Numbered from the stretch's first letter, positions 1 to 8,554 are shown. The stretch is DNA of 64,000 nucleotides from Hymenobacter sp. H14-R3 (GCF_030063445.1 NZ_JASITD010000005.1:124001-188000); one strand, 5' to 3'. The notes: a model not told the origin generated them from the sequence alone. Numbers and translations: made by a program.

Positions 1-444
1 GGCGGGCAGGCCCGCGTAGCCAGCCAGAACCGGCTGAATGCCAGCATCAAGGGTGTCGGCCAGCGCTGTTACCTCCGTTTCGAGCGCGGTAGTGGCGGCG
101 GAATCGGGCTCAAACTCCAGCTCCATGAGCTGCTCGTTGAGGTCCATTACCTCCATCAGAAAATCGCTGGGGAGCTGGTTTTGGGCGCTGCCTTCTTCCA
201 GCAAGCCGTGCTGGCTGAGCAGGTAGGCCATGCGGGTGTCGGGGTTGGCGAGGGTGCGGTAGGCGTCGGTGTTGAGGGTGCTCAGGCGCAGGGCTTCGGC
301 CTGGGCGGCGGGGGTATCCTGGGCGTGGAAATCGGGGTGCAGCTCGCGGCTGAGCTGGTAGTATTTAGTTTTGAGGGCGGCTTCGTCGAGCAAAAAAGCT
401 TCGGGCAAGCCGTAGAAAGCAAAGTAGGTGGGGGTAGTAGCCAT
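1..444 (-). CDS. hscB: Fe-S cluster co-chaperone HscB, C-terminus cut by window edge
   Basis: J-domain co-chaperone that would deliver the IscU scaffold to the Hsp70 HscA during Fe-S cluster assembly in the cytoplasm. Reading from ATG at 444 to the window edge gives 148 codons without a stop. The N-terminus (MATTPTYFAFYGLPEAFLLD) leads into a J-domain with the HPD motif (ELHPDFH, about residues 35-41). It is followed by a segment typical of HscB rather than DnaJ (DTRMAYLLSQHGLLEEG, then DFLMEVMDLNEQLMELE), the IscU-binding helical domain. There is no G/F or zinc domain. The 3' end lies outside the window. The upstream neighbour on the same strand (529-825) is 84 bases away and may be co-transcribed. 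Confidence 0.88.
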   Translation of the reverse strand, partial: MATTPTYFAFYGLPEAFLLDEAALKTKYYQLSRELHPDFHAQDTPAAQAEALRLSTLNTDAYRTLANPDTRMAYLLSQHGLLEEGSAQNQLPSDFLMEVMDLNEQLMELEFEPDSAATTALETEVTALADTLDAGIQPVLAGYAGLPA

Positions 445-528
445 AAGGGAGGACCAGCGCGGCGCCATGCCGCGCGGGTACTGGTTAGTACAGCCAGCGG
501 CGGGCGATGGTTGAGAAATAGCCGAAAA

Positions 529-825
529 CTACGCGTTTTCGGGAGCCTGCACCACCGAAAAGGCCAGGGGCGGGGCGGCCAGCAGGCGCTTGGTAGCCGG
601 CCACACCTCCCCAAACAGCGCCGAGTGCCGGTAAGCATTGAGCGCGGCCGCGCTCTCCCAGTGGCTGTGGGTGCAGTAGATATGGGGCTGGTCGGCATCC
701 TGCCACAGCTCCAGGTGCTGGCAGCCGGGCTGCTGCCGGATGCGGCTTTCAGATTGGCGAAACAGGGCCAGGAAATCGGCCACGCCCTCGGGGCGCAGCG
801 GCAGGCGAACAATGCGGATGAGCAC
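529..825 (-). CDS. Antibiotic biosynthesis monooxygenase (ABM) domain protein
   Basis: Small 98-residue single-domain protein of the dimeric alpha-beta barrel (ABM) type. Family members are cofactor-independent monooxygenases or stress-related proteins; the substrate here is unknown. The family pattern is visible: IVRLPLRPEGVADFLALF at the N-terminus, SRIRQQPGCQHLELWQDADQ, then HSHWESAAALNAYRHSALF. The start is GTG at 825, supported by a TACTTTTG promoter element at 872-879 that leaves a leader of about 40 bases. It lies just upstream of hscB on the same strand. Confidence 0.8.
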   Translation of the reverse strand: MLIRIVRLPLRPEGVADFLALFRQSESRIRQQPGCQHLELWQDADQPHIYCTHSHWESAAALNAYRHSALFGEVWPATKRLLAAPPLAFSVVQAPENA

Positions 826-871
826 GAAAAGCGAGCGGGGGAAGTGGCTTAAATCAGCTAGGGAGCAGCCG

Positions 872-879
872 CAAAAGTA
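872..879 (-). promoter_or_regulatory. Candidate -7 promoter element TACTTTTG
   Basis: Matches the Bacteroidota primary-sigma -7 consensus TAnnTTTG on the minus strand, about 47 bases before the GTG start of the ABM gene. No clear -33 element is seen. Confidence 0.5.
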
Positions 880-954
880 AGCTCGGGCTTAACCTCGCCG
901 CCTGCCCGGCGTACAACCCCACTTATTTTCCTTCTTTTAACTACCTCATATTTT

Positions 955-1143
955 ATGCGTTACGCTCCCCGCGCCCTTTGGCTGGCTGTCCCAGCCCTGC
1001 TGGCCGGCTCGCTGCTTACCTCGTGCAGCAGCAATCCCGAAGCTACTACCACCGAAAAAACGGCCGTAGTCGTGCCCGCCGAAGCCACAGCTGCCTCCGA
1101 CAGCGCGGCCGTAGTAGCCAACTCGACTATGGCTCCCGAGTAG
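955..1143 (+). CDS. Small putative lipoprotein
   Basis: 62 residues. Basic start (MRYAPR), hydrophobic core, and a lipobox LTSC with the candidate lipidated Cys at about residue 24, so it is probably exported and anchored as a lipoprotein. The mature part is low-complexity, rich in Ala, Thr, Ser and Glu, with no recognisable domain. Function unknown. It stands alone between two minus-strand genes. Small lipoproteins of this kind are common in Hymenobacter-like genomes, but I cannot tie this one to a named family. Confidence 0.6.
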   Translation: MRYAPRALWLAVPALLAGSLLTSCSSNPEATTTEKTAVVVPAEATAASDSAAVVANSTMAPE

Positions 1144-1217
1144 GTTGTCAATAAGCTAAATTGAATCTGAACGCCCTGGCTGTCACGCAGTCAGGGCGTT
1201 CGTGCGCCTGGTGGGTA

Positions 1218-2057
1218 CTACTGAGCTTCCGCAAAGCGTACGTCTACCTGCGAGTCAAAATACAAACCCAGCAGCTCGCTGGCATGGCCCTGGTTGATGG
1301 CCACGCACAGGCAGCCCTGGGGGTTGAAGGTGCACACGATTTCGCCGGGGGGCGCGGCGGCGAAGTGGGGCCGCAGCTCGCGCACCACCTCACGGCCAAA
1401 GTGCACGGCTACTGGCCGGCCCCGGCCCACCACCTCCACGGCCTCGCGCGAAATGTTGGTAACGAGGTTGCCGTAGTGGTCTACGTGCGCCACGTGGCCG
1501 GTAATGCGGTTGTCCTGCAAGCGCAGCTGGCGGTTGGTGAGCAGGTAGAGGTCGGTGGCGGGCGGCCCCAGGGTGCTGAGCGGGTGGCCCAGCGCCAGGC
1601 GCACGGCGGCCGGGGCCAGCACGTCGCGGGTGGGGTTGAGGGCTGTGGGCTGCAAATTGCCGGCCACTAGGATAGCCGCGGCGGGCGCAACCGGCGCGCT
1701 CGCCTCCAGGCGCACTACCTGGGCGGGCACGCCATCGCAGAGCAGGGGCAGCAGGCCATTGTCGGCGGCCACGAAGAAGTGGCCCTCGTACTGGGCGGCG
1801 TACCAGGCGGGCGCGGCCACCGCGCCGGCCGCGCTGGCCCCGTAGTCGCTCACCGTAATGAGGTGCGTGGTGCCCGCCGGAAAGTCGCGAAACACGGCCC
1901 GCAAAACGTGCACGGCGTGCGCGATGTTATAGGGCTCGACGCCGTGGGTGATATCCATCACCGGCAGGGCCGGGGCCAGCCGTAGCAAACGGGCTCTGAG
2001 CGCGGCCACGTAGTGGTCGCGGTAGCCAAAATCCGTAAGCAGTGTTAGTACCCCCAT
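1218..2057 (-). CDS. SAM hydrolase / DUF62 family protein (SAM hydroxide adenosyltransferase)
   Basis: 279-residue member of the DUF62 family, which includes SAM-dependent fluorinase and chlorinase, but whose common members use water to split S-adenosylmethionine into adenosine and methionine. The N-terminal motif LLTDFGYRDHYVAALR is diagnostic, followed by MDITHGVEPYNIAHAVHVLR, the central FFVAADNGLLPLL and a C-terminal domain with HVDHYGNLVTNI. I choose ATG at 2057 because a TACTTTTG promoter element at 2121-2128 would exclude the upstream in-frame start at 2123. Single gene, divergent from phoH. Halogenase specificity is unlikely but cannot be excluded by eye. Confidence 0.85.
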   Translation of the reverse strand: MGVLTLLTDFGYRDHYVAALRARLLRLAPALPVMDITHGVEPYNIAHAVHVLRAVFRDFPAGTTHLITVSDYGASAAGAVAAPAWYAAQYEGHFFVAADNGLLPLLCDGVPAQVVRLEASAPVAPAAAILVAGNLQPTALNPTRDVLAPAAVRLALGHPLSTLGPPATDLYLLTNRQLRLQDNRITGHVAHVDHYGNLVTNISREAVEVVGRGRPVAVHFGREVVRELRPHFAAAPPGEIVCTFNPQGCLCVAINQGHASELLGLYFDSQVDVRFAEAQ

Positions 2058-2120
2058 GCCCGCAGTTGCCAGGTTCTTCGTAGTATTGTTGAGTAGCCGG
2101 CCAGCTAGCTGGCGCGGCTG

Positions 2121-2128
2121 CAAAAGTA
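2121..2128 (-). promoter_or_regulatory. Candidate -7 promoter element TACTTTTG
   Basis: Minus-strand match to TAnnTTTG, 64 bases before the ATG at 2057 of the DUF62 gene. It sits on top of the alternative start at 2123 and so argues for the shorter protein. Confidence 0.5.
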
Positions 2129-2262
2129 GCCTAGTTTCTGGTAGTGGGCGGGAAGCTTTTGGCCCGCCCGACTGTTAGGTAAAGTGAGGCCAGTTGCCCT
2201 TGAGACCGACTGGCTGTTATGTTTCTGTTTCTTTTCTCCCTCTTTTCCTCTGCCTTTTTAGC

Positions 2263-3348
2263 TTGGTCGAAAAAGTCATCACCCTCGAAAATGTGTCCCT
2301 GGTTGACTTCCTGGGGGCCGATAACCAGAATATCCGTCGTATTTCGGCTGCTTTTCCGGGCAGTAAAATAGTGTCCCGGGGCAACGAAATCAAGATTCAA
2401 GGCCCCGCCGAGGTCATTTCGCGGGTCAACGATATTCTTAGCTCCCTGCTGGAGCACTACCACCAGTACGGTGTCATCACCGACCGCGACGTGAATCAGT
2501 ACCTTTCCGCCACCTCCGAGGAGGCCGAGGGCCGGGTGCTGGCCGCCTCGCCCGACGTTATTCTCTTCGGCGCTAAAGGCGGCATCATCAAGGCCAAAAC
2601 GCCCAACCAGCAGAAGCTGGTGGACACCGTGATGAAGCACGACCTCACCTTCACGCTCGGGCCCGCCGGCACCGGCAAAACCTATATTTCGGTGGCGCTG
2701 GCCGTGCGAGCCCTTAAGAATAAGGAGGTTAAGAAAATCATCATTTCGCGGCCCGTGGTGGAGGCTGGCGAAAGCCTGGGCTTCCTGCCCGGCGATATGA
2801 AGGAGAAGGTAGACCCCTACCTGCGCCCCATTTACGATGCCCTGGAGGATATGATTCCGGCCGAAAAGCTGAAGTTCTACCAGGAAAACAAGATTATCGA
2901 AATCGCCCCGCTGGCCTACATGCGCGGCCGCACGCTCAACAACGCCTTCGTGCTGCTCGACGAGGCTCAGAACACCACGCCGAGCCAGATTAAGATGTTC
3001 CTCACCCGCATGGGCCCCTCGGCCAAGGTGATGGTTAACGGCGACCGCAGCCAGATTGACCTGCCCACCCGCCAGAAATCGGGCCTCATGCAAGCGCTTG
3101 ATATTCTGAAGGATATCCAAGGCATTGGCTACGTCGAAATGACGGCCGACGACGTGGTGCGCCATCGCCTGGTAAAAGACATCGTGCTGGCCTACGACAA
3201 GCACGACGTGGCCGAGCAGCGCCGCGAAATCGAGTACAAGCAGCGCCGCCGCGAGGGCAACGACCGCAGCTACGATGCCCGCGACCGCCGCCCGTCCCTC
3301 GACACCTCCGACACGGAGCTGCCCGTGAACCACGAGCAGGCGCTGTAA
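2263..3348 (+). CDS. PhoH family ATPase
   Basis: 361-residue PhoH-type P-loop NTPase related to the helicase core of RecD-type proteins; cytoplasmic, RNA-linked role likely but the precise function is unsettled. An N-terminal KH-like region (FPGSKIVSRGNEIKIQGPA) precedes Walker A GPAGTGKT (about 133-140), the SRPVVEAGESLGFLPGD segment typical of PhoH, and Walker B VLLDEAQN (about 230-237). The basic C-terminal tail contains YKQRRREGNDRSYDARDRR. I favour TTG at 2263 (VEKVITLENVSL follows, the usual family N-terminus). An in-frame ATG at 2194 would add 23 residues with no family similarity. A strong terminator follows. Confidence 0.88.
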   Translation: MVEKVITLENVSLVDFLGADNQNIRRISAAFPGSKIVSRGNEIKIQGPAEVISRVNDILSSLLEHYHQYGVITDRDVNQYLSATSEEAEGRVLAASPDVILFGAKGGIIKAKTPNQQKLVDTVMKHDLTFTLGPAGTGKTYISVALAVRALKNKEVKKIIISRPVVEAGESLGFLPGDMKEKVDPYLRPIYDALEDMIPAEKLKFYQENKIIEIAPLAYMRGRTLNNAFVLLDEAQNTTPSQIKMFLTRMGPSAKVMVNGDRSQIDLPTRQKSGLMQALDILKDIQGIGYVEMTADDVVRHRLVKDIVLAYDKHDVAEQRREIEYKQRRREGNDRSYDARDRRPSLDTSDTELPVNHEQAL

Positions 3349-3370
3349 AAGCCAGCTGGTAAGCTAGTTA

Positions 3371-3407
3371 AAAAGAACGTCCTGCTTAGCAGGACGTTCT
3401 TTTTTTG
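3371..3407 (+). terminator. Rho-independent terminator after phoH
   Basis: 15-bp perfect stem (AAAAGAACGTCCTGC and its complement) with a 3-base loop, running into a T tract. It starts 23 bases after the phoH stop. Confidence 0.88.
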
Positions 3408-3411
3408 TTAA

Positions 3412-3602
3412 GACTTACGCGCACCGTTTGTCCTTGCGAGCGCAACATTCTGCGCATCAAGCAGAGATGGAGCGCGGCAATCTTTCCTTCACACCTGGGT
3501 TGGTAAACCTATGAAGCGAACGACCAGGAAAGATTGCCACGCTCCATCTCTGCTTGATGCGCAGAATGTTGCGCTCGCAAAGACAAACGGTGCGCGTAAG
3601 TC
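3412..3602. repeat. Family A interspersed inverted repeat, longest copy
   Basis: 191-bp imperfect palindrome with arms of about 75 bases. The core of each arm carries CTTGCGAGCGCAACATTCTG, then GCGCATCAAGCAGAGATGG and GCGGCAATCTTTCC. The outer 20 bases (GACTTACGCGCACCGTTTG) are also inverted-repeated and are not seen in the other copies. Non-coding. With the terminator it fills the 3349-3625 gap. Confidence 0.9.
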
Positions 3603-3625
3603 CTATTTGTCTTAATGCGCAACGC

Positions 3626-3940
3626 CTAAATCACATCGCCCGCACCGGGCTGAAACAGCCGCCGCTCGGCGTAAAACGCCCCGAAGGGAATCACCGACAG
3701 CACAAGGCCCAGCAAAAACTTGCCCGCCGACCAGCGCCGCTCGATGGTGTTTTGCAGCAGCAGCAGCACATAGCTCACAAACAGCACCCCGTGGATGAGC
3801 CCCACCACGCGCACCGCCGCCGGCTCGTGCGCCAGGTACTTGAGCGGCATGGCCACGCCCAGCAGCAACAACAGCGACGCGCCCTCCAGGATGCTGATTG
3901 CCCGCAGCCGGGCCAATGAATTAGCTAAGAACTGAAACAT
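3626..3940 (-). CDS. DUF3817 family integral membrane protein
   Basis: 104 residues with three hydrophobic segments (about 14-31, 45-62, 75-91). The family features ISILEGASLLLLLGVAMPLKY, HGVLFVSYVLLLL and FLLGLVLSVIPFGAFYAERR are visible. Members of DUF3817 are small inner-membrane proteins of unknown function. Single gene, divergent from the GNAT gene. GATATTTG, one base off the TAnnTTTG promoter consensus, lies on the minus strand about 40 bases upstream. Confidence 0.82.
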   Translation of the reverse strand: MFQFLANSLARLRAISILEGASLLLLLGVAMPLKYLAHEPAAVRVVGLIHGVLFVSYVLLLLQNTIERRWSAGKFLLGLVLSVIPFGAFYAERRLFQPGAGDVI

Positions 3941-4081
3941 AAGTAGTTACTAAAAATAGGTTGATGAACGTGGGGCAAATATCGGCCCGGGCGCGGGGCG
4001 TGCGCCGTTGCGTAGCCATTGGCCGGGCGCGGCCCGCGCCGGATATTTGCGTGCCACCACCACTGCCGACCCTCGCCCGCT

Positions 4082-4516
4082 ATGCTTACCGTTCATAAAA
4101 TCACCGACCTGCGCGACCTCGATGCGGCTTTCACCATCCGCGAAAAAGTATTTGTGGGCGAGCAAAACGTGCCCGCCGAGGCCGAATATGACGCCCATGA
4201 CCGCGCCGCTACCACCCGCCACTACCTAGCTACCGTCGATGGCCAGCCCGCCGGGGCCGCCCGCTGGCGCCCCACCCCGGGCGGCGTCAAGCTGGAGCGC
4301 TTCGCCGTGCTGGCCGATTTCCGCAACAAAGGCGTGGGCGACGCGCTTGTGCGCCAGGTACTGGCCGACGTGCGCGCCGAAGCCCCCGACGCGGCCCAGG
4401 TGTACCTGCACGCGCAACTGCGCGCCATTCCACTCTACGAGCGCACGGGCTTCCACAAGGAAGGAGAGCTGTTTGAAGAGTGTGATATTCAGCACTATAA
4501 GATGGTGCTGGGGTAG
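4082..4516 (+). CDS. GNAT family N-acetyltransferase
   Basis: 144-residue single-domain acetyltransferase of the ElaA/YjcF-like type. It has IREKVFVGEQNVPAEAEYD at the N-terminus, LERFAVLADFRNKGVGDALV as the acetyl-CoA pyrophosphate-binding strand-loop-helix (motif A, here RNKGVG), and HAQLRAIPLYERTGFHKEG near the end with the typical YERTGF. ATG at 4082 is chosen over an upstream in-frame ATG at 4019 because the domain starts immediately after it (MLTVHKI). Substrate unknown. Single gene. Confidence 0.83.
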   Translation: MLTVHKITDLRDLDAAFTIREKVFVGEQNVPAEAEYDAHDRAATTRHYLATVDGQPAGAARWRPTPGGVKLERFAVLADFRNKGVGDALVRQVLADVRAEAPDAAQVYLHAQLRAIPLYERTGFHKEGELFEECDIQHYKMVLG

Positions 4517-4548
4517 GGGATGTTCAAAAGCACGAATGCCAAAATGAG

Positions 4549-4580
4549 GAGCCGGCCGCCTCGCTAGCGGTGGGCTCTTT
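4549..4580 (+). terminator. Possible terminator hairpin after the GNAT gene
   Basis: Interrupted stem (GAGCC..CCGC / GCGG..GGGCTC) followed by only three T. Weak; it could also be unrelated secondary structure. Confidence 0.3.
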
Positions 4581-4656
4581 GAATTTAAATCTTCATGCTT
4601 GAGAGCAGAATAGCGAGAGTTTAACTTATTTCGGTAGGCTATTGCTCGGCGCTGCC

Positions 4657-4664
4657 AATCTTTG
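4657..4664 (+). promoter_or_regulatory. Weak -7-like element AATCTTTG just before the comEC-like start
   Basis: One base off TAnnTTTG and only 4 bases before the ATG at 4669, so if used the transcript would be almost leaderless. It supports ATG 4669 over the in-frame ATG at 4642. Confidence 0.3.
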
Positions 4665-4668
4665 CGCC

Positions 4669-6981
4669 ATGCTCACTTGGTCCTCGGCCCCTTTTCTGCG
4701 CGTGGCGCTGGCTTTTATCGCGGGTATTGCGGGCTACCTCTGCCTGGGGCAGAGCTGGCCGGGTAGTGCCGCGCCTTGGGCGGCGGCGTTGGTGTTGGTT
4801 TATATAATTGGCTGGTTCGTAAGCCAACGCCGGCCCGGCCCAGCCGCTACCGATGCGGCGGGCATGGTGGGCCTTTTAGCCGTGGCGGCGCTGGGCTTTG
4901 CCCGCAGTCAGGCCGCCACCGAAAGCCGGCGGCCCGACCACATCGGGCACCTGGCCCCGCGCATTGAGTACTACCGCGCCACCGTGGACGAGGCCCCCGT
5001 AGTGCGGGCCAGTACCTTTGCCACTACCGTGCGGGTGCAGGCGGTGCGGGTGGCTGGGCGTTGGCGGGCGGCCACGGGCGGCATCCGCATTAGCTTGCCG
5101 CGCCATGAAACGGCCGACTCGGTGCCGGCCCCGCGCTACGGTGAGGTGTGGCTGGTGCAGGGCGCGCCCGAGCTCAGCAAAGGCCCCGCCAACCCGGGCG
5201 AATTCGACTACCGCCGGTACCTGGAAACGCACCAGGTGTACCACGCGCAGTACGTGCACCAGGGGCAATATAAAGTGCTGGGCTACGCGCCGTTGAGCCT
5301 GCCGGTGGCCATTAGCCAGCGCACGGCCGCCGTGCTCGATGGCGTGCTGCGCCGTTACGTGCCCAGCTTGCGCGAGTATGCGCTGGGCACGGCGCTGGTG
5401 CTGGGTTTTAAGGATGATATTGACCAGGAAACTAAGCAGGCCTACGCCAATACGGGCACCACGCACATTATGGCCGTGAGCGGCTTGCAGGTGGGGCTGC
5501 TGTTTGCGGCGTTGCAGTGGCTGCTGGCGCGGGTGCCCTTGAGCAGTTCAGGCGGCGCGGTGTGGCGGCGGCGGCTGGTCACGGCCGGGCTGGGGCTGGC
5601 CCTCATCTGGAGCTACGCATTTTTGACGGGCCTCTCGGCGTCAGTGCTGCGGGCCACCGTCATGTTCACGCTCGTGATTGTGGGGCAGGCCTGGGAGCGG
5701 CAGAGCAGCTTGTTTAATACGTTGAGCGCGGCCGCGTTCGGCCTGCTGCTCTGGAACCCCTATCTGCTGTGCGACGTGGGTTTTCAGCTCTCGTTTTTGG
5801 CGGTGCTGAGCATCGTGTACTTGCAGCCGCGCATTGTGCGCTGGCTCGATGTGCGCAATTTCTTCCTCGACCGCCGCCGCAGCTGGCACGCGCCGGCCGT
5901 GCAAAAAGCCACCCGCGCCGCCGCCTGGCTCGCCGAAGCCAGCTGGCAGCTCACGGCGCTGTCGCTGGCGGCGCAGGTGGCCACGTTTCCGCTGGGACTG
6001 TACTATTTCCATCAATTTCCGTTCAACTTTCTGCTGTCCAACTTGATAGCGGTACCCATTTCGAGCCTGGCCGTGTACGTGGGCGTGGTGCTGCTGCTGG
6101 CTAAGGGGCTGGTGGCGCTGGTAGGCCTGGCGCTGCCCGCGGCCGCCGCGGCGGGGCTCGACTGGCTGCCGCGGCTAATTGGCTACCTGTTTCAGGGGCT
6201 CATCTGGCTGTTCAACGAGTATATCTTCCTCATTGGCAGGGTATTGCCGGGGGCCGTGGTGGGCGGCGTGCACCTCAGCCAGGGGCAAACGGTGCTGGTG
6301 TTTCTGCTCATTGGGGCGCTGTGCGTGTTTGCGGCCTCGCGGCGGCTGGCCTGGGCGGGGTGGTGCGTGGCCCTGCTGGCCCTCTACGGCGGCAGCCGGG
6401 TGGCCGAGGCGCGGGCCGTGGCGCCAGTGCGCGAATTTGTGGTGTACAGCATTCCGCGCCGCTCGGTGGTGGGCTTTTGGCAGGGCGCGGCCGTCGAGTT
6501 TACCACCGTCGATTCGCTGCCGCTCTCCGAAACCGAGCGCACCTACCGCCTCAAGCCCAGCCTGATACTGCGCCGCGTGCGCGCCCCGCGCTACTGCGTG
6601 GGCTGGGCAGGCTCGGCCGTGCCCGCCCGCCAGATTGCCCCGCCCGACAGCGCCGAGGCCACCCGCCGCTACCCACCCGCGCCGCTGGTGCTAGCCCAGT
6701 GGCGCGGCCTGCGCGTGGCCTTCGTGAGCGGCAGTCTGCGCCGGCTGGCCGGTGCGGCCCCCACCCAGCCTACCCACGTAATCGTGCTGCGCCGCAACCC
6801 CTACCTCTACCCCGAGGCCCTGGCCGCCCACTTCGGCACCGGCGCGCAAGTCGTGTTCGACTCGTCGTGCAAGCGCTGGTACATCGCCCGCCAGGATTCG
6901 GCCCTGCGCGCCGCCGGCTTCCGCACCTGGGATGTGAACGAGCGCGGTGCCTTCACCTACCAGCTACCGCCCGGCCGCTGA
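4669..6981 (+). CDS. ComEC/Rec2-related competence channel protein
   Basis: 770-residue polytopic membrane protein. N-terminal helices and a DUF4131-like soluble region (about 20-190, including NPGEFDYRRYLETHQVYHA) precede the competence domain, with the signature GTTHIMAVSGLQVGLLF (about 263-279), LTGLSASVLRATVMFTLV and NPYLLCDVGFQLSFLAVLSI. In well-studied bacteria ComEC carries single-stranded DNA across the inner membrane during transformation. The C-terminal 200 residues do not show the HxHxDH metallo-beta-lactamase motif present in full-length ComEC. A bare competence domain is common in Bacteroidota. No other competence genes are nearby, so a role in DNA uptake is inferred only. Confidence 0.82.
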   Translation: MLTWSSAPFLRVALAFIAGIAGYLCLGQSWPGSAAPWAAALVLVYIIGWFVSQRRPGPAATDAAGMVGLLAVAALGFARSQAATESRRPDHIGHLAPRIEYYRATVDEAPVVRASTFATTVRVQAVRVAGRWRAATGGIRISLPRHETADSVPAPRYGEVWLVQGAPELSKGPANPGEFDYRRYLETHQVYHAQYVHQGQYKVLGYAPLSLPVAISQRTAAVLDGVLRRYVPSLREYALGTALVLGFKDDIDQETKQAYANTGTTHIMAVSGLQVGLLFAALQWLLARVPLSSSGGAVWRRRLVTAGLGLALIWSYAFLTGLSASVLRATVMFTLVIVGQAWERQSSLFNTLSAAAFGLLLWNPYLLCDVGFQLSFLAVLSIVYLQPRIVRWLDVRNFFLDRRRSWHAPAVQKATRAAAWLAEASWQLTALSLAAQVATFPLGLYYFHQFPFNFLLSNLIAVPISSLAVYVGVVLLLAKGLVALVGLALPAAAAAGLDWLPRLIGYLFQGLIWLFNEYIFLIGRVLPGAVVGGVHLSQGQTVLVFLLIGALCVFAASRRLAWAGWCVALLALYGGSRVAEARAVAPVREFVVYSIPRRSVVGFWQGAAVEFTTVDSLPLSETERTYRLKPSLILRRVRAPRYCVGWAGSAVPARQIAPPDSAEATRRYPPAPLVLAQWRGLRVAFVSGSLRRLAGAAPTQPTHVIVLRRNPYLYPEALAAHFGTGAQVVFDSSCKRWYIARQDSALRAAGFRTWDVNERGAFTYQLPPGR

Positions 6982-7112
6982 ACAACTCAGCGTACCTCAG
7001 CGCCTTCCCTCAGCGCACCTCAGCGGTAACTTCCCGCGCCGCCGCCGGTATACTTCCCGCCCGCGCGCCCCGTTTAATCTACCCGCCCGCTTTTACCGTA
7101 TTTTACCGCACT

Positions 7113-7919
7113 ATGACCGACTATATCTCCCCAGAACTCGACACCCTCCGCTTTCTGCAATACGAGGTGCAGGACCGCCTGGCGTACATCACCCTCAATC
7201 GCCCGGCTAAGCGCAATGCACTCAGCGCCAACGTAGTAACCGAGTTGAAGCAAGCCTTCGAGCAGGCCGAAGCCGACGATAAAGTAAAGGTCATCATCCT
7301 GCGGGCGGCCGGCGACGTGTTTTGCGCCGGGGCCGACCTCAAGTATCTGCAAGAGCTCCAAGACAATACCTACCAGGAAAACCTGGCCGACAGCACGCAC
7401 CTGATGCAGCTGTTCCACCAGATTTATACGCTTAAGAAGCTGGTTATCGGGCAGGTGCAGGGCCACGCCCTGGCCGGCGGCTGCGGCTTGGCGGCCCTCT
7501 GCGATATCACGTTTGCCGTGCCCGAGGCCAAGTTTGGCTACACCGAAGTTAAAATTGGCTTCCTGCCCGCCGTGGTGAGCGTGTTTTTGCTGCGTCGCAT
7601 CGGCGAGGCCCGCACCAAGCAATTACTGCTGAGCGGCGACATCATTACGGCTCAGCAAGCCCTTGATTATGGGCTCATTACGTTTATTGCGGAGCGCGAC
7701 CAACTGGCCGAAACCGTGCGTACCTACGCCCTGCGCCTGGCCCGCGAAAACTCGGGCCACAGCATCGAAATCACCAAGGAAATCTTGGCCCGCCTGCCCG
7801 AGCTGGCCCTCGAAGATGGCCTGCGCTACGCCGCCGAGCGCAACGCCGCCACCCGCGCCTCCGACGATTGCCGCCGCGGTATTGCCGCGTTTCTAAACAA
7901 AGAAAAGATTGATTGGTAA
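7113..7919 (+). CDS. Enoyl-CoA hydratase/isomerase family protein (methylglutaconyl-CoA hydratase-like)
   Basis: 268-residue crotonase-fold enzyme. The oxyanion-hole segments are visible: CAGADLKYLQEL (about 70-81) and HALAGGCGLAALCDITFA (about 117-134). The second catalytic region reads FGYTEVKIGFLPAVVS with the usual Glu. This version resembles the hydratases of leucine or fatty-acid degradation; substrate choice cannot be read from sequence alone. ATG 7113 is the first start that matches the family N-terminus. The 130-base upstream gap carries short repeats of CTCAGCG and no clear promoter. A family A repeat begins 13 bases after the stop. Confidence 0.86.
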   Translation: MTDYISPELDTLRFLQYEVQDRLAYITLNRPAKRNALSANVVTELKQAFEQAEADDKVKVIILRAAGDVFCAGADLKYLQELQDNTYQENLADSTHLMQLFHQIYTLKKLVIGQVQGHALAGGCGLAALCDITFAVPEAKFGYTEVKIGFLPAVVSVFLLRRIGEARTKQLLLSGDIITAQQALDYGLITFIAERDQLAETVRTYALRLARENSGHSIEITKEILARLPELALEDGLRYAAERNAATRASDDCRRGIAAFLNKEKIDW

Positions 7920-7931
7920 TCCTTTCAATCC

Positions 7932-8064
7932 TGTCATTGCGAGCGCAATGAAGTGGAGCGCGGCAATCTTTCCTTGGCCGAGAGGGTTACTAACCCAACG
8001 TAAAAGGAAAGATTGCCGCGCTCCATCTCTGCTTGATGCGCAGAATGTTGCGCTCGCAATGACA
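7932..8064. repeat. Family A inverted repeat, asymmetric copy
   Basis: Outer arms TGTCATTGCGAGCGCAA pair with their complement at the right end. The left arm is short (GAAGTGGAGCGCGGCAATC), while the right arm carries the full GATGCGCAGAATGTT segment, so the arms have diverged by an indel of about 20 bases. It lies between the hydratase gene and crtZ and ends 13 bases before the crtZ start. Confidence 0.88.
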
Positions 8065-8077
8065 AATTACTTCTGCT

Positions 8078-8554
8078 ATGTCTATTTTTAGTAGTATCCT
8101 AATTACCCTGGCCACCTTCGCCTTCATGGAATTCTGGGCGTGGTTCATGCATAAGTATGTGCAACACGGGCCGCTGTGGGTGTTGCACCGCTCGCACCAC
8201 GTGCGGCCCAGTCCGCGCCCGTTTGAGCGAAACGACTGGTTTTTTGTGATTTACGGGGCTATTTCGACCGCACTATTTATCACCGGCGATAATGGGCAGC
8301 GGTGGTGGTTTTGGGTGGGCGTGGGCATTGCGGCCTATGGCACGGTGTATTTCTTTGTGCACGACGGCCTGATTCACGGCCGCTTGCCGTTCTGGAAAAA
8401 GACCGACAGCGTGTACCTGCGCGCCCTCAATATGGCCCACAAAATGCACCACAAAACCCAGGGCCGCGACCATTCGCAGGAATTTGGCCTGCTGTGGGTG
8501 TCGCCCAAGTACCTGCGCCTGGCCCGCCAGCAGGCCGCTAAGCGCGCAAACTAA
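8078..8554 (+). CDS. crtZ: Beta-carotene hydroxylase (CrtZ type)
   Basis: 158-residue membrane di-iron hydroxylase of the fatty-acid hydroxylase superfamily. It would add the 3-hydroxyl to beta-ionone rings of carotenoids. All four His clusters are present: HKYVQH (25-30), HRSHH (37-41), HDGLIH (about 94-99) and HKMHH (about 122-126). Hydrophobic helices lie between them. The length is typical for CrtZ. Its place beside crtI, crtB and crtW fits ketolated and hydroxylated pigments such as those of the flexixanthin type known from Hymenobacter. The start lies 13 bases after a family A repeat, so it has very little leader of its own. Confidence 0.9.
   Translation: MSIFSSILITLATFAFMEFWAWFMHKYVQHGPLWVLHRSHHVRPSPRPFERNDWFFVIYGAISTALFITGDNGQRWWFWVGVGIAAYGTVYFFVHDGLIHGRLPFWKKTDSVYLRALNMAHKMHHKTQGRDHSQEFGLLWVSPKYLRLARQQAAKRAN

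Noticed and set aside
1218..2057. SAM-dependent fluorinase/chlorinase
   Set aside because: The DUF62 family is right, but nothing visible supports halide use and most members act with water.
2131..3333. 400-codon open frame on the minus strand opposite phoH
   Set aside because: Antisense shadow of a clearly conserved PhoH gene; the translation is His/Val/Gly-biased with no domain.
3412..3602. Family A repeat as an insertion sequence or structured RNA gene
   Set aside because: No transposase or reading frame inside. A small RNA cannot be excluded, but nothing beyond the palindrome supports one.
6321..7112. Long in-frame extension ahead of the enoyl-CoA hydratase
   Set aside because: It runs inside the comEC-like gene in another frame and is Arg/Pro/Ala noise; the hydratase domain starts at 7113.
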